A stretch of 6,605 nucleotides of DNA. Origin: Bdellovibrio sp. (GTDB lineage Bacteria > Bdellovibrionota > Bdellovibrionia > Bdellovibrionales > Bdellovibrionaceae). The stretch is taken from the NCBI GenBank assembly GCA_003176075.1, contig PSRN01000308.1:1-6605 (forward strand), written 5' to 3'. The notes beneath the pieces are model-generated. The model searched no databases. It had not been told where the DNA came from and saw nothing but the letters and a program-made list of their open reading frames with translations. Made by a program: the position numbers and the translations under genes. This document shows positions 1 to 4,759 of this stretch, piece by piece (the stretch's first letter is position 1; each line of letters begins with the position of its first letter).

Positions 1-113
1 AAATGATTTAGCAGACACAGAACATCCCCCCCTTTGTTCTTTCAAGTCATTCTTTCAACTCACATTTTGAATTAGATGGGTTAACACGCGATTTACACCG
101 GACGCACGGCTTT

Positions 114-131
114 TTTGAAAAATTTTTCAAA
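114..131. repeat. Perfect 18-bp AT-rich palindrome
   Basis: The 18 bases TTTGAAAAATTTTTCAAA equal their own reverse complement, with no loop. Related half-sites (TTGAAAA or TTTTCAA) recur near 143-151, 228-234 and 248-254. It could be a binding site for a dimeric regulator or a nucleoid protein. In a very AT-rich stretch it could also be chance. The function is inferred. Confidence 0.4.
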
Positions 132-149
132 TGCAAGTTACAAATTTTC

Positions 150-171
150 AAAATAGCAGTGCTATTTTTTT
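150..171 (+). terminator. Candidate weak intrinsic terminator
   Basis: AAAATAGC (150-157) and GCTATTTT (161-168) pair perfectly around a three-base loop. Seven T residues run from 165 to 171, four of them in the stem. With A residues on one side and T on the other, it could act on either strand. The stem is mostly A-T pairs, so it would be weak. It may close a gene to the left of the window. Confidence 0.35.
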
Positions 172-380
172 GGATCTTTGCCGGCAAATGTCTTCTAAGA
201 TACTGAAAAGTATGGATTTTAAAGGTAATTGAAAAAGATCATAAATTTTGAAAAATTCACATGTTTTATTTGAATAACTTTCAATCGATCTTTAACGCTG
301 TTTTTTAGGCAGCATTCAATCATGTTTTTTTATTTAATCATGCATCTTACGGATAAAAAAATATTGAACTAAACCAGCCC

Positions 381-403
381 GGCACCTTCGCAGAGCCGCG
401 GGC
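381..403 (+). repeat. Short interspersed repeat, copy A (partial)
   Basis: The 23 bases GGCACCTTCGCAG-AGCCGCGGGC match copy D (5543-5565, inside the phnE-like gene) at 20 of 23 positions. This copy lacks the left arm of the hairpin seen in copy C. It lies in the leader of the exported-protein gene at 498, 40 bp from copy B. Confidence 0.5.
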
Positions 404-442
404 GCAGGCTTGCGACGAAGCGTGGAAAATGCTAATCCCCAG

Positions 443-467
443 GTCGCTGCCTTCGGCACCACCGCAG
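443..467 (+). repeat. Short interspersed repeat, copy B
   Basis: GTCGCTGCCTTCGGCACC followed by ACCGCAG matches copy C (4589-4613) at 23 of 25 positions. One of the two differences interrupts the six-base hairpin stem that is perfect in copy C. It lies 30 bp upstream of the start codon at 498, so it would be in the 5' untranslated region. Confidence 0.6.
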
Positions 468-487
468 AAGGCCCGAACAAAAAAATT

Positions 488-493
488 AAGGAG
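488..493 (+). promoter_or_regulatory. Shine-Dalgarno AAGGAG deciding the start at 498
   Basis: A perfect AAGGAG lies four bases before the ATG at 498. No comparable site precedes the in-frame ATG at 429. This fixes the start at 498 and leaves repeat copy B outside the protein. Confidence 0.75.
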
Positions 494-497
494 CCCT

Positions 498-938
498 ATG
501 CTGTTCAGGAAAATCTTAAGAATCTTAATCTGTGCCATCATCTTGAATGCGGGGACCTCCGTCTGCGGGGGTGCCGGCGCATATCCCCTCGATCAGCTTC
601 AAGACATTCTCGAGCGATTCAGGGAAGCTGGTGACCTCAAATGGTGTTACCAGGACACTTGCGCGGAGGGGGATATCGGCGGAATGAGCGAACTTCAGAA
701 GTTTATCGCCGAGAGCGGCTACCCGGACGAGTCCACCGTGGCAACCACCGATGGTGCGCTCATCGCAAGACTCTCGGGCGATATCAATTATGCCTTATGT
801 AATTACACGGATTTCACGTCGCCAGAACCGCTCAACAGTTTCTTGCGGTTGAGAACGGAAACATCTCCTGTCCTTGAGAAGTTGCAGAAACTCTTCGGCG
901 CAAAGTCGGTGATCACTTGCGAATCATCTCCGTTGTAA
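498..938 (+). CDS. Small exported protein of unknown function
   Basis: A 146-residue protein that I do not recognise. It starts with a classic Sec signal peptide: MLFRKILR, a hydrophobic core to about residue 17, then a cleavage motif AGA|Y at residues 26-29. The mature part is about 118 residues, rich in charged and polar residues. It has four cysteines (C50, C55, C101, C141), enough for two disulfides in the periplasm. Residues 31-45 and 125-134 look helical. There is no lipobox and no further membrane segment. An in-frame ATG 23 codons upstream (429) was rejected because the ribosome site sits at 488-493 and the extra residues would come from repeat copy B. It converges on the ATPase gene with a 29-bp gap and no clear terminator between them. 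Export is well supported; no function can be given. Confidence 0.75.
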   Translation: MLFRKILRILICAIILNAGTSVCGGAGAYPLDQLQDILERFREAGDLKWCYQDTCAEGDIGGMSELQKFIAESGYPDESTVATTDGALIARLSGDINYALCNYTDFTSPEPLNSFLRLRTETSPVLEKLQKLFGAKSVITCESSPL

Positions 939-967
939 CCTTTTGTTCGGTGATCATATATTGGTTA

Positions 968-2107
968 TTAGTACGCCAGCCCCTTCTCTATCACCTTTTT
1001 AATTTCCACATCAACTCGAGAAAATGGTGCGACGCGAATCCCTTCTTCGCTCATGTAATCTTTGGATTCAGCCCAAAGTAATTGGAAGGAGGGTACGTTT
1101 GGAAATTTTCGCTTGAGGTAGCGAAGATGGGGACTCAGGGTCTTGTCTGCGAACTTGCACTCCACAAACAAGATCGGCCTTAAGTGTTCCGTTACGACAA
1201 AATCAACCTCTCTTTTTTCTCGATCCCTAAAATAGCGGAGTTCAAGGTCGCGCCCTTGAATATCTTCATAAAGGTGGCACCATTTCAAGAGATGTGACGC
1301 CACCAGATTCTCAAAGCGAGGGCCATTTTCCCGAACTAGAGTCCAATCAAAATGGTAATGCTTTTGCTCTTTCTTTACGGCTTTGAGCTTGGGTGAACCA
1401 AAAGGGGAAAGGCGAAACAAAGCATAGAATTTTTCAAAGATATTCATCCATCGCTGAATGGTCTTGTGGCTGACTTGAATGTCTTCACTCAATGAGTTGA
1501 GCGACAAGGGGCTTCCCACGAGTTCCGGGAGCCGCAACATCAGGTGTTCGGCACTCCCCAAATCCTCGATCACCTCCACGCTTGAAATGTCATCGCGGAG
1601 GATGCGCTGACGATATTCCCTGCTCCACCGCTGAGACTCGAATTTGTCGCCTCCAAAAAAAGGCTCGGGGAAACCACTCAACTCGAAGAGGTCCTGCAGG
1701 TCTCTCCGGGTTCCGCGAATTTCATCCGAAGTCAACGGGTGGAGTCGCAAGAAATGGTAGCGACCCTGGAGGGAGTCCCCCCCTCGCCTGTAGAGATCGA
1801 GACGAGCGCTTCCTGTAACAAGAATCTGCTGGCGGGCGGGCTTCTTATCGTAAAGGCCTTTGAGGTAGTTCCGCCACTTTTTGAACTTGTGGATTTCGTC
1901 AAAAATCCATATTGAAGTTGCGGGGAGTTGATGTTGCAAAATTCGCTGGCGGTCTTCGCCTGAATCCCAGTTGAGATAGGACGCTGGTGATGCCAAAGAA
2001 CGCGCCAGTGTGGTCTTACCCACCTGGCGGGGGCCTCCAAGAAAGACCATTTTCTTTGGGAGATCCTTTTTGACCTGAGGAACAAGGTATCGCTCAAAAG
2101 CCCGCAT
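968..2107 (-). CDS. AAA_14 / DUF4143 family ATPase
   Basis: A 379-residue cytoplasmic ATPase of the widespread AAA_14 plus DUF4143 architecture. The N-terminal P-loop domain has Walker A GGPRQVGKTT (24-33), Walker B IWIFDE (66-71) and a sensor-like VTGSAR (95-102 region). A helix-turn-helix-like segment follows at about 199-225. The C-terminal DUF4143 part (about 263-345) carries EVDFVV and, a few residues later, LFVECK. This is the D302...E316-x-K318 pattern of PD-(D/E)XK folds. Whether it cleaves DNA is unknown, and the biological role of the family is not settled. Length fits the family, so the gene looks intact. The ATG at 2107 is chosen because an in-frame TGA lies two codons upstream and the next methionine (residue 20) would crowd Walker A. 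No Shine-Dalgarno is present; the promoter at 2114-2141 suggests a leaderless message. No partner gene sits beside it. Confidence 0.88.
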   Translation of the reverse strand: MRAFERYLVPQVKKDLPKKMVFLGGPRQVGKTTLARSLASPASYLNWDSGEDRQRILQHQLPATSIWIFDEIHKFKKWRNYLKGLYDKKPARQQILVTGSARLDLYRRGGDSLQGRYHFLRLHPLTSDEIRGTRRDLQDLFELSGFPEPFFGGDKFESQRWSREYRQRILRDDISSVEVIEDLGSAEHLMLRLPELVGSPLSLNSLSEDIQVSHKTIQRWMNIFEKFYALFRLSPFGSPKLKAVKKEQKHYHFDWTLVRENGPRFENLVASHLLKWCHLYEDIQGRDLELRYFRDREKREVDFVVTEHLRPILFVECKFADKTLSPHLRYLKRKFPNVPSFQLLWAESKDYMSEEGIRVAPFSRVDVEIKKVIEKGLAY

Positions 2108-2113
2108 ATTTCA

Positions 2114-2141
2114 ATTATCTGACTTTTTGGAGCGAAGTCAA
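2114..2141 (-). promoter_or_regulatory. Sigma-70 promoter of the ATPase gene, predicted leaderless
   Basis: On the minus strand the -35 box is TTGACT (2141-2136, five of six to consensus). A 16-bp spacer follows, then the -10 box GATAAT (2119-2114, five of six). Only six bases separate the -10 box from the ATG at 2107, so transcription would be expected to start at or next to the A of the start codon. The missing ribosome binding site agrees with this. Confidence 0.6.
2120..2140. promoter_or_regulatory. Inverted repeat between -35 and -10 (candidate operator)
   Basis: TGACTT (2120-2125) and AAGTCA (2135-2140) are perfect inverted arms nine bases apart. They fill the spacer and part of the -35 box of the ATPase promoter. 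A dimeric protein bound here would block RNA polymerase. This is inference from position alone. Confidence 0.35.
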
Positions 2142-2154
2142 AAATTTACGACGA

Positions 2155-2178
2155 AATTTTGGATAATAGTCCAAAATT
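2155..2178. repeat. 9-bp inverted repeat upstream of the ATPase promoter
   Basis: AATTTTGGA (2155-2163) and TCCAAAATT (2170-2178) are perfect arms around the six-base loop TAATAG. The repeat begins 14 bp upstream of the -35 box. It could be a regulator site or a cruciform-prone sequence. There is no T run to suggest a terminator. Confidence 0.45.
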
Positions 2179-2259
2179 GCGGAATTGTCTGATCGCCACT
2201 TTCTTTCCAGAAAGGTCGTTAATCCACCTGGACAGCTTCGAGTTGTTTCTTTCCAACCT

Positions 2260-2446
2260 AAGAGCCTGCTAGGAAATATTGCGCTACTGCGGCTTCAGCT
2301 GAATGGCCGCTGGGCTTCGTACCGGGAAGCAAAAAAGGCTGCGACGTATCGCTGGGGATACGCCTCGCCTTTTTTGCTTCCCGGCACTCGCCATCGGCAC
2401 ATTCATCTGAACCCTCGCTACGCGCACTGTTTCCTAACAGGCTCTT
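2260..2446. mobile_element. 187-bp palindromic MITE-like element
   Basis: The whole segment folds back on itself. The outer arms 2260-2284 (AAGAGCCTG...) and 2422-2446 (...CAGGCTCTT) pair at 22 of 25 positions. A middle zone has matching TTCAG-x-TGAATG blocks on both sides. The inner arms 2322-2339 and 2367-2384 (CCGGGAAGC AAAAAAGGC and its complement) are perfect over 18 bp. At the centre, CGTATC and GATACG form a small hairpin. It codes for no plausible protein. Terminal inverted repeats, full-length dyad symmetry and intergenic position fit a non-autonomous miniature element. No target-site duplication is evident at the ends. It could also be a long structured RNA. Confidence 0.6.
2331..2375. 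terminator. Bidirectional terminator-like core of the palindromic element
   Basis: A hairpin with GGC/GCC and CGTATC/GATACG stems and an internal loop lies between six A residues (2331-2336) and six T residues (2370-2375). On either strand the RNA would end in a GC-containing hairpin followed by a U run, as in an intrinsic terminator. The flanking genes are divergent, so neither needs a terminator here. The feature therefore probably belongs to the element. Confidence 0.5.
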
Positions 2447-2470
2447 GAAAGTCGTCAGAAATCAAATTGA

Positions 2471-2514
2471 CGAACCTAGTTGCATCTGCCAATGACACGC
2501 ACAATCTAGGTTCG
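2471..2514. repeat. 9-bp inverted repeat with 26-base loop
   Basis: CGAACCTAG (2471-2479) and CTAGGTTCG (2506-2514) are perfect arms. The pairing can continue inward through TTG/CAA if one base is bulged. It lies just before the candidate promoter of the glucoamylase gene, so an operator or a small structured transcript is possible. No T run follows closely. Confidence 0.4.
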
Positions 2515-2527
2515 CGCATCTTTCATC

Positions 2528-2555
2528 TTGCCGGTCACCAAATTCTCTGTATGCT
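2528..2555 (+). promoter_or_regulatory. Candidate promoter of the glucoamylase gene
   Basis: TTGCCG (2528-2533) and TATGCT (2550-2555) are 16 bp apart, and each matches four of six consensus bases. It would give a leader of about 125 bases containing the GC hairpin at 2594-2608. This is a moderate match only. Confidence 0.3.
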
Positions 2556-2593
2556 AAACGATCAAATATAAACCACGCATTTTACTGAGCGTG

Positions 2594-2615
2594 GGCGGCG
2601 AAGCCGCCACGGGCA
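2594..2615 (+). repeat. GC hairpin, possible divergent repeat copy E
   Basis: GGCGGC (2594-2599) and GCCGCC (2603-2608) pair perfectly around a GAA loop. The same 6-3-6 plan (loop GAA or TTC) occurs in copy C. The bases that follow, GCCACGGGCA, also occur in copy D at 5557-5566. It lies in the glucoamylase leader about 75 bp before the start codon and is too far away to mask the ribosome site directly. Confidence 0.4.
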
Positions 2616-2671
2616 AGTCACGACCCTCACTCATCAATAAACCATATTGATGAACCATTTGATGGGTCAAT

Positions 2672-2680
2672 GGAGGGGGG
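2672..2680 (+). promoter_or_regulatory. Shine-Dalgarno supporting the GTG start at 2687
   Basis: GGAGGGGGG lies six to ten bases before GTG 2687. The ATG at 2670 just upstream is in another frame and stops after six codons at 2688-2690, overlapping the GTG. The purine run and the signal peptide that follows together fix GTG as the start. Confidence 0.65.
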
Positions 2681-2686
2681 TAACTT

Positions 2687-3970
2687 GTGAAGGTCATCGC
2701 GCTTTCATTTGGATTGGCTGCAAGTTTGAGTCTTGCAGCTTTGGCTAAAACCAGCGGCTTGCCGATTGACCAGTGGATCGCTCGGCAGTCTCCCATATCG
2801 ATAAAAAGCATCGAACAGAACATTAATCCTGCTGGAGGAGCGCCGGGGGCGGTGGTGGCCTCGCCGGCGCCGAGTTACCCGGATTATCACTTTCATTGGG
2901 TGCGTGACGGCGCTCTCGCTTTTCTGACCGTCTTAAACATTTACCGTGCGGCATCGGACCCTTCACGGCAACAGCAGCTGAGGCAAAATTTGTTAGACTA
3001 TGGATACTTTTCGGCCTCCGTCCAAACCACGACGAATCAGCTGGGAGAACCCAAGTTCTATCTCAATGGGCAACCTTTTACGGGCCCCTGGTGTCGGCCG
3101 CAAAATGATGGCGCGGCTTTGCGGGCGATAACTCTCATCAGTTTTGCAAAAACCTTAATTATAAACGGCGAAACATCACTGGCCCGCGCCAATCTTGTGC
3201 CGGTCATCAACAACGATCTGAACTTTGTGAAGAACGTATGGAATCAACCCAGCTGCGATTTGTGGGAAGAGGTTTCGGGCCAGCACTTTTATACTTTGAT
3301 GGTTCAACGCCGGGCCCTTCTCGACGGCGCGGCCTGGGCTGAGTTTTTCGGCCAGAACGCTTCGCAATTGACATCCGTCGCCGGGCAAATCACCACCGCG
3401 ATCCTGAAACATTGGAGCGCCGATAAAGGGTATTTGGTCGCCACCTTGAATCGAACCGGTGGCCTGGATTATAAGACAAGCAACTTAGACGCAGCGATTA
3501 TTTTAGGAATCCTTCACGGACACACGGATGACGGATTCTTGTCCTACACGGATCCTCATGTTCTGGCGACAGCGAAGGCTTTGTTGAGCGTCTTCGCGAC
3601 AAAGTTTCCGATCAATCAAGTTCCCGGGGTGCGTGGAGTCGCGATCGGCCGATATCCCGAGGACAGGTATGCCGGTTCCAACTTTAACGGCGGAAATCCC
3701 TGGGTCCTACTGACCGCGGCACTTTCCCGCTACTATTATCTAGCCAGCAGCGAGGCCCGGAAAAATGGCCACCCGGCAGATGCGGCTGCTTATAAGAACC
3801 AAGCTGAAGATCTCCTGCTGCGCTTAAAGCACCATGCACCAGACGACGGAATTTGGGCTGAACAAATAGACCGGGTCACCGGCTTTATGACTTCCGCGCC
3901 GAACTTGACGTGGAGTCACAGCGAAGTTCTGGAAGCTTTTACTGCCCGTGCATTGGCCGGGCCACCCTAG
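2687..3970 (+). CDS. Exported GH15 glucoamylase (glucan 1,4-alpha-glucosidase)
   Basis: A 427-residue glycoside hydrolase family 15 enzyme, expected to release beta-D-glucose from the non-reducing ends of starch, glycogen or maltodextrin by inversion. A signal peptide with cleavage after ALA (residue 20) sends it to the periplasm or outside. The catalytic (alpha/alpha)6 motifs known from fungal glucoamylases appear in order: HWVRDGAL (70-77), FTGPWCRPQNDG (131-142), CDLWEEVSG (190-198), GRYPEDRY (321-328) and IWAEQID (389-395). By comparison with the Aspergillus enzyme, E194 is the general acid and E392 the general base; D74, W135 and R322 are substrate-site residues. It lacks both a starch-binding domain and the N-terminal beta-domain usual in bacterial and archaeal GH15. 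It starts at GTG. It is a single gene, convergent with the next one, and no sugar transporter is nearby. A related alpha-glucosidase specificity cannot be excluded. Confidence 0.92.
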   Translation: MKVIALSFGLAASLSLAALAKTSGLPIDQWIARQSPISIKSIEQNINPAGGAPGAVVASPAPSYPDYHFHWVRDGALAFLTVLNIYRAASDPSRQQQLRQNLLDYGYFSASVQTTTNQLGEPKFYLNGQPFTGPWCRPQNDGAALRAITLISFAKTLIINGETSLARANLVPVINNDLNFVKNVWNQPSCDLWEEVSGQHFYTLMVQRRALLDGAAWAEFFGQNASQLTSVAGQITTAILKHWSADKGYLVATLNRTGGLDYKTSNLDAAIILGILHGHTDDGFLSYTDPHVLATAKALLSVFATKFPINQVPGVRGVAIGRYPEDRYAGSNFNGGNPWVLLTAALSRYYYLASSEARKNGHPADAAAYKNQAEDLLLRLKHHAPDDGIWAEQIDRVTGFMTSAPNLTWSHSEVLEAFTARALAGPP

Positions 3971-4051
3971 CGCTTACCGCCGGTCATCCATTGACGCGAG
4001 ATTCATACTCGATGAAGGAGCTGGAGGGGCTTTGTACGCCTTATCCGCAAC

Positions 4052-4489
4052 CTAGTTCTGGCCAGCCTTAAGGATCGGACCGCGATAAAGAACTTGGATA
4101 CTCAAATTCCCAAACAATACACTCAATTTCAAGCTGTCACGTGGGCTGCCGTCAATGCTATCGACTAAAATGTTGGTGACTGACGCGGAATCCGAGCTCA
4201 CCAATTTGATTGAAAGGTAATCCACGGGTTCTCCGCGGTAGAAGGCTGCTGGCTTGTCGACCGAAACAATCTTTCCACTTGCAGGCAAGTTCAAGTTGCT
4301 GATGTCAATCATACAGACATAATCGCCTTTGGTATCGCAAATCTGTGGATTAAGGTCTATTCTTAAAATCTGATACACCTCGTTCGGGGCAGGGACGTCC
4401 GTAACCGCACCCACGTGAACGTTCTCAGGAAGTCGCGCCTGGGCCAAAGCGGAAACGATGATCAACCAGACTAAAATTACTTTTGACAT
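4052..4489 (-). CDS. Small exported protein of unknown function
   Basis: A 145-residue protein that I do not recognise. The first 18 residues form a Sec signal peptide: MSK, hydrophobic VILVWLIIVSAL, then AQA|R. The mature protein is mostly beta-prone, with alternating hydrophobic and polar residues (for example 96-105 and 125-140), and has two cysteines, C51 and C59, that could form one disulfide. A small periplasmic or secreted beta-domain is plausible, but that is inference. An in-frame ATG 12 codons upstream (4525) was rejected because a strong AAAGGAG (4498-4504, minus strand) lies eight bases before the ATG at 4489. The gene converges on the glucoamylase gene with an 81-bp gap in which I see no terminator. 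It is separated from the phn genes by repeat copy C and a probable gene remnant, so it is likely transcribed alone or by read-through. Confidence 0.72.
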   Translation of the reverse strand: MSKVILVWLIIVSALAQARLPENVHVGAVTDVPAPNEVYQILRIDLNPQICDTKGDYVCMIDISNLNLPASGKIVSVDKPAAFYRGEPVDYLSIKLVSSDSASVTNILVDSIDGSPRDSLKLSVLFGNLSIQVLYRGPILKAGQN

Positions 4490-4497
4490 CAATTTAA

Positions 4498-4504
4498 CTC
4501 CTTT
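4498..4504 (-). promoter_or_regulatory. Shine-Dalgarno AAAGGAG deciding the start at 4489
   Basis: On the minus strand AAAGGAG is followed by eight bases and then ATG (4489-4487). This selects the shorter start, directly in front of the signal peptide. Confidence 0.75.
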
Positions 4505-4588
4505 ATGAAAAGCCACTAGTGTCAATCAATTTCCAGGAGCAACCAAGGCAAGGAATGCTCTTTGAAATAAATCTAGGGCCAAAACCAA

Positions 4589-4613
4589 GTCGGTGCCTTC
4601 GGCACCTCCGCAG
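4589..4613 (+). repeat. Short interspersed repeat, copy C (perfect hairpin)
   Basis: GTCGGTGCCTTCGGCACC followed by TCCGCAG matches copy B at 23 of 25 positions. Here GGTGCC and GGCACC (4592-4597 and 4601-4606) form a perfect 6-bp stem with a TTC loop. It lies between the phn-side genes and the exported-protein gene. It could act as a transcript-end or stability hairpin for the phn message, but there is no good T run. Confidence 0.6.
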
Positions 4614-4627
4614 ATCGATGGCCATCC

Positions 4628-4759
4628 CTAGTAGTCGACCGTGAACCCCGCGCTGATTGTGGTCAATCTGCCGGCAGGCGAAAACTCAGTCGGAGAACTG
4701 GGAGATTGGTCGAAATTGAAGTCGAAGACGGAAAGCGCGGTTGCCGGGCCGACAAGCAC
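4628..4759 (-). pseudogene. Probable remnant: C-terminal hairpin of an outer-membrane beta-barrel protein
   Basis: A frame of 43 codons plus TAG follows phnE on the same strand. It can be read from GTG 4759, whose G is the last base of the phnE stop (TAGTG); the frame is open back to a TGA at 4844-4846. Residues 7-17 (TALSVFDFNFD) alternate aromatic and polar residues like a barrel strand. A Pro/Ser-rich turn follows, then RLTTISAGFTVDY. This tail has hydrophobic residues at every second position and ends in an aromatic, which is the known C-terminal signature of outer-membrane barrels. There is no signal peptide and no room for a whole barrel, so it is best seen as the 3' end of a deleted gene. 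Translation as a coupled micropeptide is the alternative. Not matched to a named family. Confidence 0.42.

Larger units (their letters stand above)
1..380. other. AT-rich gene-free leader region
   Basis: No convincing coding frame is present on either strand. The stretch is clearly richer in A+T than the rest of the window and repeats the word TTGAAAA or its complement many times. It contains a perfect 18-bp palindrome (114-131), a terminator-like hairpin (150-171) and a small inverted repeat AGAACA/TGTTCT (19-24 and 35-40) around a C-rich loop. It probably holds the end of an upstream transcription unit and the promoter of the gene at 498. I could not pick out a sigma-70 promoter with both boxes convincing. 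Confidence 0.6.

Noticed and set aside
19..40. AGAACA/TGTTCT inverted repeat around a C-rich loop as a terminator
   Set aside because: The stem is short and no T run follows.
429..497. Longer N-terminus for the exported protein, from ATG 429
   Set aside because: No ribosome site precedes it, it would place a non-hydrophobic repeat-derived stretch before the signal peptide, and AAGGAG sits correctly before ATG 498.
2210..2262. Minus-strand tail reading VGKKQLEAVQVD then stop, next to the palindromic element
   Set aside because: Looks coding-like, but only 12 residues can be read before the element begins. That is too short to call a remnant.
2185..2448. 87-codon plus-strand frame
   Set aside because: It runs across the palindromic element, starts within non-coding DNA and gives a composition unlike a real protein.
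3971..4051. Terminator between the convergent glucoamylase and exported-protein genes
   Set aside because: I found only four-base stems and no T run.
4520..4525. Perfect TTGACA on the minus strand upstream of the gene at 4489
   Set aside because: No acceptable -10 box lies 15-19 bases downstream; that region is the Shine-Dalgarno of the gene.
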